This document shows positions 27,490 to 36,126 of a stretch of DNA of 64,000 nt, one piece after another. This DNA is from Chloroflexota bacterium (GTDB lineage Bacteria; Chloroflexota; Anaerolineae; Caldilineales; Caldilineaceae). The stretch is taken from positions 62,001-126,000 of the forward strand of contig JAGWYN010000005.1 of assembly GCA_018969295.1 (NCBI GenBank), in the 5' to 3' direction. Each line of letters begins with the position of its first letter. The first letter of the stretch is position 1. The notes under the pieces were generated by a model. That model did no database searches, was not told the DNA's origin, and saw only the letters and a program-made list of their open reading frames with translations. The translations under genes and the position numbers were made by a program.

Positions 27490-29562
27490 TCAGCGTGGCG
27501 TCGGCCCCATCACGCTGACCGTCAGGGCTTGTTCGGTCTGTCCAACCCCGTAAGCGACCAGTTTGTACTCGTACAGACCTGCCGCATCAGGACAGTCCTG
27601 AGCCTGCCCATTTCCAGGCCCTCCTGCCACCACAGCACCGCCGTTGCGGAGCAGGTTGACACCTTGGACATTGTCGGTCCGCCATTCAAAATTGATGCAG
27701 TTGCCTTGGAAGACCTGATTGCTGTCCACGGTGAACCTTCGAATGGACGGATTCTGTGGCTGTGGCGGTGGAGGCGGCGAATTGACGTTGAGGGTCACCT
27801 GACGCTCATCCTGGCCACCATCCATCTTGATCGCAGTCAGTTTGTAAGTACGGGTTTTCCCCGGACAAACTTCGCGCGCGCTGACCCCGTTCACGCCTTC
27901 GCCGTCCAGATAGACCGCCTGCACGTTGCGCACATCCCAACGCAGGGTCGTGCACTGCCCTCCAGAAAGATTGGTGTTGTCCGCTGAGAAATTCATGGTG
28001 TAGCCAGCTGCACCGCTGACATTGACCGTGATCGGGTAGTCACGTTCGCCGCCCGCAATGTCTACCACACGTAGGGTGTACGTAGTCGTCCCTCCCGGGC
28101 AGACGTTGCGTGCGTCGTGGCCGCCGACCCCCTGGACGTTGCCACCTTCAACAAAGTAGACTGCGCGTACATTGTCGACATCCCAGCGGACAGTCGTACA
28201 CTGCCCTGCATTGATGTAGTTGGAATCGACACGCAAATTCGGATTGGCGCTTGTGGCTGGAGGAGGCGGTGGGGGGGGGGGAGCAGGATCAGGGACCTGG
28301 ATGCCCACCCAGACCACTTCACCGAAATACTGCCCCAACGTATCCCGCATCTGCCAGAAGCCCTGGAAAACGCCGTATACCTGCGGAGCACGCAGGTTGA
28401 CCGTCAGGTCGACCGTTTCCCCAGCCTTGAGAGGACGCCCCACAGGCACCGCAGTCCCCCCCATGCCAGCTTCGACCCGGTTGCCGCGCACATAGACCAA
28501 CGCAACGTCAGCCCCCCAATCGCAGGTGCCATTGTTGAGGATGCGCCAGCCCTTGCTAAAATCTTGCCCGGGCACCATGATGGGCGGCGCCGTCATATTC
28601 CGATCGTCGAGATTGAGATCTGCCACGAAAGCCATGCTGGTCACACAGGGAGCTGGAACAGGCGTTGCCGCCGCTGGAACGGGCGTTGCCGCCGCCGGCT
28701 CCGGGTCGGGCATGACATGATTGGCATTGGTCTGGAGATACTGGCGCACCAAGTCCGCAAACGTACCGTCGCTCTGCAAAGCGATCAAGGCCTGATTCAA
28801 CGGCGCCGCAAGGCTGCTCCCTTTGGGCACGGCGATCGCATATTGCTGTTGGTTGAAGGAGGTCCCCGCCACCTGCAGCTCACTGTTGCGCTTGACAGCC
28901 AATTCCGCAGTCGCTTCTCCCATCAGAGCAACATCGATGATGCGGTTGCCCACATCGCGCACCACTTCACTGGCAGTGGAGTAGGGGACAAGATCCTGCT
29001 GGGCGATCACACCCTTTTCTACAAGATTTTCCTGTGCCCAAGACTGGTAGGTGCTGCCACGCTGAACCCCCACGCGCAGCCCACTCAGATCCGTTGGAGA
29101 ATTGATCTCGCCTGTGAAACTGCTGTGCGCAATTGCAACCCCGTTGCCGACATAATAGAGATTTGAAAAGTCCACGATCTGCTGGCGAGCTGGGGTCACC
29201 GAAAGCGCACTGATGGCAGCGTCGACCTGCCCCAGCTGCAATGCCCCCAACAAACCGTCAAAGGCAAAGTCATTGAAGACCACCTCAACGCCCAACTGCT
29301 TGCCGATCGCCTTCGCCAACGCAACATCAAAGCCATCCAGCTCAAAGTTGCTGTTGTAAAATTCAAAGGGAGGATAGTCAGCAGAAGTCCCAAACAGAAT
29401 TTTCCCGGCAGCCTGTATCCTGCTCCAGTCCTGCGCCGGGTCTGGAGGAGATGGCTGCTGTGCTGGAACGGCCAAGACAGCAGCGGTCGCCCCTCCAGGC
29501 AGCAGCAGCCCCACAACCCAAATGGCAACCAGCAGCCCCATAGTTTGTACCAGTCGTTGCAT
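27490..29562 (-). CDS. Amino-acid-type substrate-binding protein fused to NBR1-type and three Ig-like domains
   Basis: A 690-residue exported protein; the ATG follows AGGAGGACAAAA. A signal peptide precedes a family-3 solute-binding domain (about residues 45-285; SADYPPFEFYN, GFDVALAKAIGKQLGV, SALSVTPARQQIVDFSN). A Pro/Ala-rich linker leads to an NBR1-type Ig domain (about 310-425; ILNNGTCDWGADV). Three related repeats of about 75 residues follow, each with two Cys in the pattern GQCT...VCPG, probably disulfide-bonded. A Pro-rich linker (C11 tract at 28271-28281 of the plus strand) joins them. This looks like a surface sensory or ligand-capturing protein rather than a simple ABC component. 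Confidence 0.85.
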   Translation of the reverse strand: MQRLVQTMGLLVAIWVVGLLLPGGATAAVLAVPAQQPSPPDPAQDWSRIQAAGKILFGTSADYPPFEFYNSNFELDGFDVALAKAIGKQLGVEVVFNDFAFDGLLGALQLGQVDAAISALSVTPARQQIVDFSNLYYVGNGVAIAHSSFTGEINSPTDLSGLRVGVQRGSTYQSWAQENLVEKGVIAQQDLVPYSTASEVVRDVGNRIIDVALMGEATAELAVKRNSELQVAGTSFNQQQYAIAVPKGSSLAAPLNQALIALQSDGTFADLVRQYLQTNANHVMPDPEPAAATPVPAAATPVPAPCVTSMAFVADLNLDDRNMTAPPIMVPGQDFSKGWRILNNGTCDWGADVALVYVRGNRVEAGMGGTAVPVGRPLKAGETVDLTVNLRAPQVYGVFQGFWQMRDTLGQYFGEVVWVGIQVPDPAPPPPPPPPATSANPNLRVDSNYINAGQCTTVRWDVDNVRAVYFVEGGNVQGVGGHDARNVCPGGTTTYTLRVVDIAGGERDYPITVNVSGAAGYTMNFSADNTNLSGGQCTTLRWDVRNVQAVYLDGEGVNGVSAREVCPGKTRTYKLTAIKMDGGQDERQVTLNVNSPPPPPQPQNPSIRRFTVDSNQVFQGNCINFEWRTDNVQGVNLLRNGGAVVAGGPGNGQAQDCPDAAGLYEYKLVAYGVGQTEQALTVSVMGPTPR

Positions 29563-29604
29563 TTTTTGTCCTCCCTGCCAGCAGTGCTATGAAATCCTCT
29601 ATGA

Positions 29605-29630
29605 AGGCAACTAGCATGCGCTAGCTGCCT
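29605..29630 (-). promoter_or_regulatory. Hairpin at the 5' end of the binding-protein transcript
   Basis: AGGCAACTAGC and GCTAGCTGCCT form an 11-bp stem (one A-C mismatch, loop ATGC). It starts at the predicted transcription start of the gene at 29562, so it may protect the mRNA 5' end. It lacks a U-run on either strand, so termination is unlikely. Confidence 0.4.
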
Positions 29631-29637
29631 TTGACGG

Positions 29638-29666
29638 ATTATGCGTTCTGCCGACAAAATTGACAA
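29638..29666 (-). promoter_or_regulatory. Promoter of the binding-protein/Ig gene
   Basis: On the minus strand TTGTCA (29666-29661) and CATAAT (29643-29638) are 17 bp apart, predicting a start near 29631 and a leader of about 70 nt. Confidence 0.55.
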
Positions 29667-29700
29667 ATTGGTCTGCTGCGGGCCGCCAGGACAGTTGCAG

Positions 29701-30070
29701 CTACATTGATGCCCTGCTATGCCCGACACTGCCGTGACAGTGCACGCACCGCAACGGCTCCTCCGATACAATATGCTGGATCTGGCTGACAGTGGTTTCG
29801 TGGCAGTCAATACAGTTTTGTTCCGCCACTTTGGCGTTGAAATCACGAATGTGCAGCGCCTCTGGGTAGTTGTCCAAGGTGAATGCCAGGCTGTGGTTGA
29901 ACCCGTTGATCCCTTTGACGATCCATTTCTCGGGGAAGGTGTGGGGCGTATGGCAGTCATTGCAGGTTGCAACCGCCTTGTGAGATGAATGATTCCAAAA
30001 CACCCAACATCAACGCTGTGCCTGCCAGCCAATAACGGGCGTTGTGGGGAGCTGCACGGTTGTCAGCCAT
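29701..30070 (-). pseudogene. nrfH: Decayed nrfH (cytochrome c nitrite reductase small subunit)
   Basis: The C-terminal reading contains the NrfH hallmarks NHSSHKAVATCNDCHTPH, VKGINGFNHSLAFTL, CIDCH and CVHCHGSVGH, i.e. three CxxCH haem motifs, and ends in a normal stop. The N-terminal membrane anchor (ARYWLAGTALMLGV, ATG at 30070) is in another frame. The join near 30000 skips the first haem motif and the rest of the anchor, so an internal deletion of about 100 bases with frameshift has occurred. No nrfA follows. The gene is therefore non-functional, and nitrite ammonification by this locus is lost. Confidence 0.8.
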
Positions 30071-30202
30071 CGCTGTGCTCGCTTTCTGTTTTGCTGACCC
30101 AGCCGACAATGCCCGGCCGTAAGCAAACTCACAATCGTTGTCCGTCCGATTGTAAACCACAAAAGAATCCCAAGAATGTGACAAAAGTTGCATCAGATGA
30201 AC

Positions 30203-30208
30203 TATAAT
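30203..30208 (+). promoter_or_regulatory. -10 box just before the YkgJ-type gene
   Basis: TATAAT at 30203-30208 ends 7 bases before the ATG at 30216, predicting a leaderless transcript. The -35 is weak (GTGACA at 30178-30183). Confidence 0.5.
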
Positions 30209-30215
30209 GGTCGAT

Positions 30216-30500
30216 ATGATGGAATGTCGTGTTGGCTGTGGGGCCTGCTGCATCGCTCTCTCGATCAGCACACCGATTCCTGGCATGCCCAACGGCAAGC
30301 CAGCCGGGATCCGCTGTGTTCAACTGAGCGAAGACAACCGCTGTCTGATTTTTGGCAGCCCGCAGCGCCCTGCAGCATGCAACGCGCTCCGCCCCACCGC
30401 AGAAATGTGTGGCGCCAACTTTGCCGAGGCAATGGTTTACTTGACCTGGTTGGAACAGGTGACGACGCCCGAATCTGCGCCAGAAAGCACGATACCGTAA
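30216..30500 (+). CDS. YkgJ-family cysteine-cluster protein
   Basis: A 94-residue protein with the N-terminal CxxxCGACC motif (CRVGCGACC) plus C-x-x-x-x and late Cys residues (RCVQLSEDNRCLIFG, ACNAL, MCGAN), typical of YkgJ/CxxCxxCC zinc- or iron-chelating proteins. Function in general is unknown; a metal site is likely. The start coincides with the predicted transcript start. The neighbour downstream begins 41 bp later on the same strand. Confidence 0.85.
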   Translation: MMECRVGCGACCIALSISTPIPGMPNGKPAGIRCVQLSEDNRCLIFGSPQRPAACNALRPTAEMCGANFAEAMVYLTWLEQVTTPESAPESTIP

Positions 30501-30541
30501 CAATCTCCACCTGAAGGTGGGGTCTCTTGCCGGAGGATTCG

Positions 30542-32401
30542 ATGACCCGTGGACCTCTCCCCCTCTTGCTGCGTCGCCTTTGGAAACCAGATCGCTGTTG
30601 GCTGCTGCTGACTGCGCTCACTGCCCTGGCTCTGCTGCCACTGACTGCACCCGGCTATTTTTATACAGCTCACGACGGACGCCACAGCGTCTTTTTTGTG
30701 ACAATGTTCGACGAAGCAATTCGTGATGGTGCCCTCTGGCCAATCTGGGCCATGCACCACAACCAGGGATACGGCTATCCAACCTTTCTGATTCAGGCAC
30801 CTCTTGCCTTTTATGTGGCTGAATTTTTTGTGCTTGGGGGGATGGGGATCACCGCCGCTGTCAAATGCACCTGGGCTGTCACGTTTTTGCTCAGCGGCTG
30901 GGGCATGTATGGGTGGGTTCGTCACTGGGCAACCTGCATCGTACCAGGGTCTACCACCCAGTCCGGCGCACTCGCTGGGCTGTTGGCAGGGTTGCTCTAC
31001 GTTTATGCACCTTATCACTTGCTCGATATCTATGTCCGTGCTGCACTGGCAGAAACGATGCTGATCGGCTGGCTGCCCTGGGTATTTTGGGCGTTCGACG
31101 CTTTGATCGTTGGCGGCAGATCCCCAGGCTGGCAGGGAAGAATGGCCCTTGCAGCGTTGGCCTACACTGGGCTGATTTTGACCCATGCATTTGCCTTGCT
31201 GGCTGTCACCCCTCTGCTGGCTGCCTATCTGCTTTTCCGCCTCTGGCTGCAAAAACGACACCTTCACCTCTCCTGGACAGCGCTGGCCTCTCAGACAGTC
31301 ACCGTCGCGCTCGCTGGGATGGCAGGAATCTTGGGGGCCGCCGTATTTCTGGTTCCACTGCTTTTGGAAGGTCCACTGCTCTCCCGGGAAATCTGGGTCA
31401 GCGATACCTACAACTATACTCGCCATTACGTTCATTTTGGGCAATTTTTCAGCCCATTTTGGGGTTATGGCTACTCGGACGACCCTGTCGGCGCCAACGA
31501 TGGCATGGGCTTTCAGATTGGGCTGCTGTTGATCAGCCTGGGGATCGTCGCCACAACAGCCCTGCCTCCCCTTCGTGGCCTGTACCAGCGAATGGTGCTG
31601 TTCTGGGCAGGGGCCTCGTCGGTTTCTCTTTATTGGATGACAACAGCAGCGGGCTGGATCTGGGAGGCACTCCCCCCCATGGCGATCCTGCAATTCCCGT
31701 GGCGGCTGCTGACCCTGGCCACTTTTACTTTCAGCGCGTTGGCTGGGCTCATGCTGTGCAGGTTGCTGGCAACCACCACACAGGCCTCAGTCCCCAGCGC
31801 ACTGCTCTTCGGGCTGGCCATCGTGCTGGCCAGTTCCCCGTATCTGCGGCCTGCAGCGTACGATCCGGTCGAGCCCTGGCGCGAGGACGGACGCGCAGTC
31901 TTCGAATTTGAACGCGCTCATCCTGATATGCTTGGATATACCACGCTTGTCCAGGAACGGTTCACCGAAACAGCCTTGACCCCCCAGTATGCCAGTGCCT
32001 TGTTGCAAGATGTTCCCCTCGACACCGACCGCCTGGAGCGTCTTGAGATCGTCGGCGGCACAGGAACGGTGATCGACCACTACAGCCGCGGCCACCACTT
32101 CGGCGGCCGTGTTGTCATGTCCACCCCAGGCACAATCCAGATCCGACTCTACGCTTTCCCGGGTTGGCAGATTCAGCTCAACGACAGGCCCGTGACCTAC
32201 CAGGTGTCACAACCGCATGGGCTGATGGAAATCGACGTGACTGCAGGTGCACACCGCATTGATGTCCACATGGGAAGTACGCCCCCACGGACGGCCGGCC
32301 TTGTGCTTTCGACAGCCACGCTGCTGACCCTGCTGGCGTTCTGGGCACAAGGCACCCGACACAATCTTTTTTTTGGAAAATCTGCTGGGCATATGGCATA
32401 G
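30542..32401 (+). CDS. Large multi-spanning membrane protein, GT-C / PTPS-related type
   Basis: A 619-residue integral membrane protein starting at ATG 30542 behind CCGGAGGATTCG. It has about 10-12 spans. The first periplasmic loop has the acidic pattern HDGRHSVFFVTMFDEAI and GYGYPTFLIQAPLAFYVAEF, which fits polyprenyl-phosphate-sugar glycosyltransferases of GT-C fold and the 6-pyruvoyl-tetrahydropterin-synthase-related membrane family. The C-terminal extracytoplasmic region (residues about 470-600) is a beta-rich domain with FPGWQIQLNDRPV. It precedes the carbamoyltransferase set and may transfer a sugar onto the substrate handled there. Confidence 0.75.
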   Translation: MTRGPLPLLLRRLWKPDRCWLLLTALTALALLPLTAPGYFYTAHDGRHSVFFVTMFDEAIRDGALWPIWAMHHNQGYGYPTFLIQAPLAFYVAEFFVLGGMGITAAVKCTWAVTFLLSGWGMYGWVRHWATCIVPGSTTQSGALAGLLAGLLYVYAPYHLLDIYVRAALAETMLIGWLPWVFWAFDALIVGGRSPGWQGRMALAALAYTGLILTHAFALLAVTPLLAAYLLFRLWLQKRHLHLSWTALASQTVTVALAGMAGILGAAVFLVPLLLEGPLLSREIWVSDTYNYTRHYVHFGQFFSPFWGYGYSDDPVGANDGMGFQIGLLLISLGIVATTALPPLRGLYQRMVLFWAGASSVSLYWMTTAAGWIWEALPPMAILQFPWRLLTLATFTFSALAGLMLCRLLATTTQASVPSALLFGLAIVLASSPYLRPAAYDPVEPWREDGRAVFEFERAHPDMLGYTTLVQERFTETALTPQYASALLQDVPLDTDRLERLEIVGGTGTVIDHYSRGHHFGGRVVMSTPGTIQIRLYAFPGWQIQLNDRPVTYQVSQPHGLMEIDVTAGAHRIDVHMGSTPPRTAGLVLSTATLLTLLAFWAQGTRHNLFFGKSAGHMA

Positions 32402-32424
32402 TATATCCCACTGGAGCTCACGTC

Positions 32425-32661
32425 ATGCAGATCAACTGGGGTCATCTAAGCCAACAGATCAGCCGGACCGCAAAGGTTGTCGGTGATTTTCAGGCAAAAT
32501 TGCTCTTGACGATCCTGTATGTGCTGATAGCGTTGCCAACAGGGCTGGTCGTCCGTTTGAGCGACGACACCCTCTTCTTGCGTCGGCCCCCACGACGTTC
32601 CTTTTGGCAGGAACGTCCTACCACTGATCTGACTATGCGCTCGGCCAGACGACAGGGGTAG
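32425..32661 (+). CDS. Small membrane protein of a carbamoyltransferase cluster
   Basis: A 78-residue protein with one hydrophobic segment (about residues 26-45; LLLTILYVLIALPTGLVVRL) followed by a basic, Pro-rich cytoplasmic tail ending SARRQG. Similar mini-proteins stand next to NodU/CmcH-type carbamoyltransferases and DUF5989 proteins in many bacteria. No activity is known. Good GGAGCTCACGTC ribosome site, and the carbamoyltransferase starts 4 nt later, so the two are coupled. Confidence 0.75.
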   Translation: MQINWGHLSQQISRTAKVVGDFQAKLLLTILYVLIALPTGLVVRLSDDTLFLRRPPRRSFWQERPTTDLTMRSARRQG

Positions 32662-32665
32662 CAGT

Positions 32666-34498
32666 ATGTATATTCTGGGAATCTCCTGCTTTTACCATGA
32701 TGCCGCAGCAGCATTGCTGAATGATGGCCAGATTGTGGCCGCAGCCGAAGAAGAACGTTTCACCCGCATCAAGGGTGACTCAGCGTTTCCCCGCCAAGCG
32801 ATTCATTTTTGTCTGGAAAGCGCAGGGATTACGGCTCAGGACCTTGACTACGTTGTTTTTTACGAAAAACCGCTGCTCAAATTTGAGCGAATTTTGTATT
32901 CAGCGTTGGCTACCGTGCCGCGCAGTGCCGGTCTTTTTCGGGAAGCCATGGTGACCTGGTTCAGCGAAAAGCTCTGGATGAAGACGCTGCTGGTCAGAGA
33001 GCTCGGTCTACCTCCCCAGCGTGTTTTGTTTGCCGATCACCACCTGTCTCATGCGGCCAGCGCTTTTTTTTGTTCCCCATACACAGAGGCAGCCATCCTC
33101 ACCCTGGATGGAGTCGGCGAATGGACCACCACAGCCACTGGGTATGCTACTGCTGACTGGGGCCAGCCAGGGGCACATAACCAGATCGTGCTCGACCAGG
33201 AAGTTCGCTTTCCCCATTCGCTGGGCCTGCTTTATTCGGCGTTCACCGCCTGGTTGGGCTTTGTGGTCAACAACGGCGAATACAAAGTGATGGGGATGGC
33301 CCCCTACGGAACGCCTCGATACGTTGACAAGGTTCGCCAGCTGATCGAAGTGGCTTCAGACGGATCGTTCCACCTCAACATGCGCTATTTCAGCTTCCAT
33401 CACTCGACGCAGCACACCTACAATCGCCATTTCGTCGAACTGTTCGGCCCCCCCCGCTCTCCCAAAAGTGAATTTATCACGGATCTGACCCATCCTGGCG
33501 CAAGCGAAGTCGCTTCCAGCCTCAAAGTAAAAAATCAATACTACGCCGATGTGGCCGCCTCAATCCAGGTTGTGACTGAAGAGACCATCCTGGCAATCGG
33601 GCGCGATCTGCAGCGTCGCACCGGAGCCCGTAATCTCTGCATGGCAGGAGGTGTCGCTCTCAACAGTGTTGCCAATGGACGGATGGTGCGGGAGGGGCCT
33701 TTTGAAAATGTCTGGGTGCAGCCAGCTGCTGGCGACAGCGGGGGGGCGCTGGGCGCCGCCCTGTACGCCTATCATATTTTACTTGGCAGACCGCGTGTTG
33801 CGACAATGGAGCACGCCTATTGGGGCCAGGCGTATCGTTCAGAGGCTGTCTTTGCTTTTTTACAAAAAATGGGGGTGCCCTATCTGGAGCTGCCCGACGA
33901 TAAACTTTTTGAAAGGGTGGTCGACGACCTGACCCAGCGTCGCGTGATCGGCTGGTTTCAAGGACGTTTTGAATGGGGGCCGCGGGCGTTGGGCAACCGC
34001 AGCATTCTGGCCGACCCACGCAGCGAAGCCATGAAGGAAGTCGTCAACAGCAAGATCAAGTTTCGTGAACCCTTCCGCCCTTTTGCGCCGGCCGTGCTGG
34101 AAGAATACGTCGACGAATTTTTTACTACACCCAACCTCGCCCAGAATTATCTGGCCCGCTATATGCTTCTGGTCAGCCAGGTTTCCCCATCAAAACAGAC
34201 GGTCATTCCGGCAACGACCCACGTGGGAGGGACTGGCCGTCTGCAGACGGTGCGTGCAGGCTGGAATTCACGGTATCATGCTCTGATTCAGATGTTCGGC
34301 CAGGCAACTGGGGTCCCTGTCCTTTTGAACACCTCCTTCAATCTGCGTGGGGAACCGATCGTGGCCACACCACAGAATGCGTTCAACACCTTTGTCGGCA
34401 GCGATATCGATGTGCTGCTGCTGGAAAATTTTATGGTGCGTAAAACAGATCTGGGAAGCCGGTGGGAACCGACCTTCAAGGGAGCTGTAGGTGAATGA
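32666..34498 (+). CDS. NodU/CmcH-type carbamoyltransferase
   Basis: A 610-residue O-carbamoyltransferase that would move a carbamoyl group from carbamoyl phosphate (through carbamoyl-adenylate) onto a hydroxyl group of a sugar or natural product. The N-terminal Kae1-like domain shows GISCFYHDAAAALLNDG, HHLSHAASAFF and LTLDGVGEW. The C-terminal domain has WFQGRFEWGPRALGNRSILADP, NSKIKFREPFRPFAPAVL and LNTSFNLRGEPIV. All main family blocks are intact. It overlaps the next gene by 4 nt (ATGA). The acceptor is not identifiable from sequence. Confidence 0.92.
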   Translation: MYILGISCFYHDAAAALLNDGQIVAAAEEERFTRIKGDSAFPRQAIHFCLESAGITAQDLDYVVFYEKPLLKFERILYSALATVPRSAGLFREAMVTWFSEKLWMKTLLVRELGLPPQRVLFADHHLSHAASAFFCSPYTEAAILTLDGVGEWTTTATGYATADWGQPGAHNQIVLDQEVRFPHSLGLLYSAFTAWLGFVVNNGEYKVMGMAPYGTPRYVDKVRQLIEVASDGSFHLNMRYFSFHHSTQHTYNRHFVELFGPPRSPKSEFITDLTHPGASEVASSLKVKNQYYADVAASIQVVTEETILAIGRDLQRRTGARNLCMAGGVALNSVANGRMVREGPFENVWVQPAAGDSGGALGAALYAYHILLGRPRVATMEHAYWGQAYRSEAVFAFLQKMGVPYLELPDDKLFERVVDDLTQRRVIGWFQGRFEWGPRALGNRSILADPRSEAMKEVVNSKIKFREPFRPFAPAVLEEYVDEFFTTPNLAQNYLARYMLLVSQVSPSKQTVIPATTHVGGTGRLQTVRAGWNSRYHALIQMFGQATGVPVLLNTSFNLRGEPIVATPQNAFNTFVGSDIDVLLLENFMVRKTDLGSRWEPTFKGAVGE

Positions 34499-36126
34499 TC
34501 CGCAAATTGGTGACGTTGTTTCTTTTGCTGAGCCTGTATGTGCTGTTGAGCGTTTTCGCACTTGAGCTGGGCCTGCGCCTGTTTGCCAAAGTGCCGCCTA
34601 CAGCAGCCCCTGGCTTTTTCTGGCGAACCCCAGACCCGTTGACCGGTTGGAGCCTGCAGCCCAACACCTCCGGGCGTTGGTACAACGCAATGTACGAGTT
34701 TGACGTGGAAGTGCATGTGAACGAGTTGGGTCTACGTGCCCCCGACTCTGTCGGCTACGCGAAGTCTCCAGATGTCTATCGAATTCTGGTGCTGGGTGAC
34801 TCGTTTGTAGAGGCTGTGCAGGTTTCCTTCGAACAGACTTTCGGTCAACAACTGGCTGAACTGCTCAACGATGCTGGAGCCAGCATACAGGAAGATGTAC
34901 GACGGATCGAGGTGATCAACGTGGGCACCGGCGGCTGGGGAAACGACCAGCAGCTGCTTTGGCTCCGCCACGAGGGCCATAAATACTCGCCCGATCTGGT
35001 CATCCTGGCTTTTTTCCCTGCAAACGACTATATGAACAATTATATGCCCTTGGAATTTGCCAACCAGCAGGCGATCCGCAAGCCATGGTTCGAGTGGGCA
35101 GAGGGCCAGCTCTTGCTCCATGATTTTCCTTTTGATCCCGAAAAAACAGAGCCTGGCCGCCAGCGAATGCGTGAATTGGCGGCTCCTGGGTTCGCCGTCT
35201 CGACTGCTGAAACAACCGTGAATCCAGGAGCTCTGCAAGGGCTTGGAGAATGGCTGCATCAGTCCTCGGCCCTCCACCGCTATCTGGACCCACGTCTGCG
35301 GGCTGCATCCCCTAACTTTGCCAGCTGGTTGGCCACCACTGGGCTGATCGAAGCTGGCCGTGAGACGGCCGATCGGGCACAGGGGAGCGAGTATATCCCA
35401 GTAGCCTATGGGATCTATGCCGACCCGCTCCCCTCTCCCTGGCCCGAGGCACTGGTGACAACACGCGCTCTGCTGGACGAATTCAAACAAGAGACCAGCC
35501 AGCTGGACATCCCGCTGCGTGGCTTGCTCATCCCAGCAGCAGAGGAGCTGCTCCCCGGCATGTGGGCGCAGCTCCTGAACACCTACCCGGCAATGCGGAT
35601 GCAAACCTGGTCGATCGCCCAGCCCGCAGAGCAGACTAAAGCGTTGTTTGCCGATGCTGGAATTCCACTGCTAGATCTGGCACCAATGTTTCGTCAGCAG
35701 TTGGCTGATGGGAATGCCCTTTTTCTATACGAAGATCGTCATTTCACCCCCGTGGGTCACACTGTGGCAGCCTATCACTTGGCACGCTGGCTTGTCCAGG
35801 ACCCAACAGCAGCACTCTTTTCAGCGTCAGCTGTGCCGAATGTCCTCCCTGTTGCATGGGGCCATCTTGTCTGGCGCGGCGTTGGCTGGATTGTCCTGGC
35901 GTTGCTGGGGATCTCGTTGGTCTGGAGCGTCTACCGCAACGGCCCGCTCAACTGGTGGCGCAATACAGGGCTGATGCTCGGGACAACCGGTGAATTGCTG
36001 CTCTTTTTTGTGCGGCGACAAAATTTTGTTCTGCTGCCGCTGGTCATCATTTTGTTGCTCTTTGGTGGGCTGTTGGTAGTGGCCCAGGCTTCTGTGGTTG
36101 GGCCGTTTATCTACACACTTTTCTAG
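34495..36126 (+). CDS. SGNH-type hydrolase/transferase with C-terminal DUF5989 tail
   Basis: A 543-residue protein with an N-terminal membrane segment (residues 5-25), an extracytoplasmic SGNH domain with LGDSFVEAVQ (Ser103), GTGGWGNDQ, and a late DRHFTPVGH block (Asp414, His416 or His422), and two further C-terminal membrane segments. The last 55 residues (about 488-543, ending GPFIYTLF) match DUF5989, normally a separate small protein in carbamoyltransferase clusters. This is a fusion. An acyl- or carbamoyl-group handling enzyme at the membrane surface is a reasonable guess. The stop (TAG) overlaps the converging amine-oxidase stop. Confidence 0.8.
   Translation: MIRKLVTLFLLLSLYVLLSVFALELGLRLFAKVPPTAAPGFFWRTPDPLTGWSLQPNTSGRWYNAMYEFDVEVHVNELGLRAPDSVGYAKSPDVYRILVLGDSFVEAVQVSFEQTFGQQLAELLNDAGASIQEDVRRIEVINVGTGGWGNDQQLLWLRHEGHKYSPDLVILAFFPANDYMNNYMPLEFANQQAIRKPWFEWAEGQLLLHDFPFDPEKTEPGRQRMRELAAPGFAVSTAETTVNPGALQGLGEWLHQSSALHRYLDPRLRAASPNFASWLATTGLIEAGRETADRAQGSEYIPVAYGIYADPLPSPWPEALVTTRALLDEFKQETSQLDIPLRGLLIPAAEELLPGMWAQLLNTYPAMRMQTWSIAQPAEQTKALFADAGIPLLDLAPMFRQQLADGNALFLYEDRHFTPVGHTVAAYHLARWLVQDPTAALFSASAVPNVLPVAWGHLVWRGVGWIVLALLGISLVWSVYRNGPLNWWRNTGLMLGTTGELLLFFVRRQNFVLLPLVIILLLFGGLLVVAQASVVGPFIYTLF

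Noticed and set aside
29701..30298. Two separate small ORFs instead of one decayed nrfH
   Set aside because: Together they make the anchor and haem parts of one NrfH, split by a deletion/frameshift.
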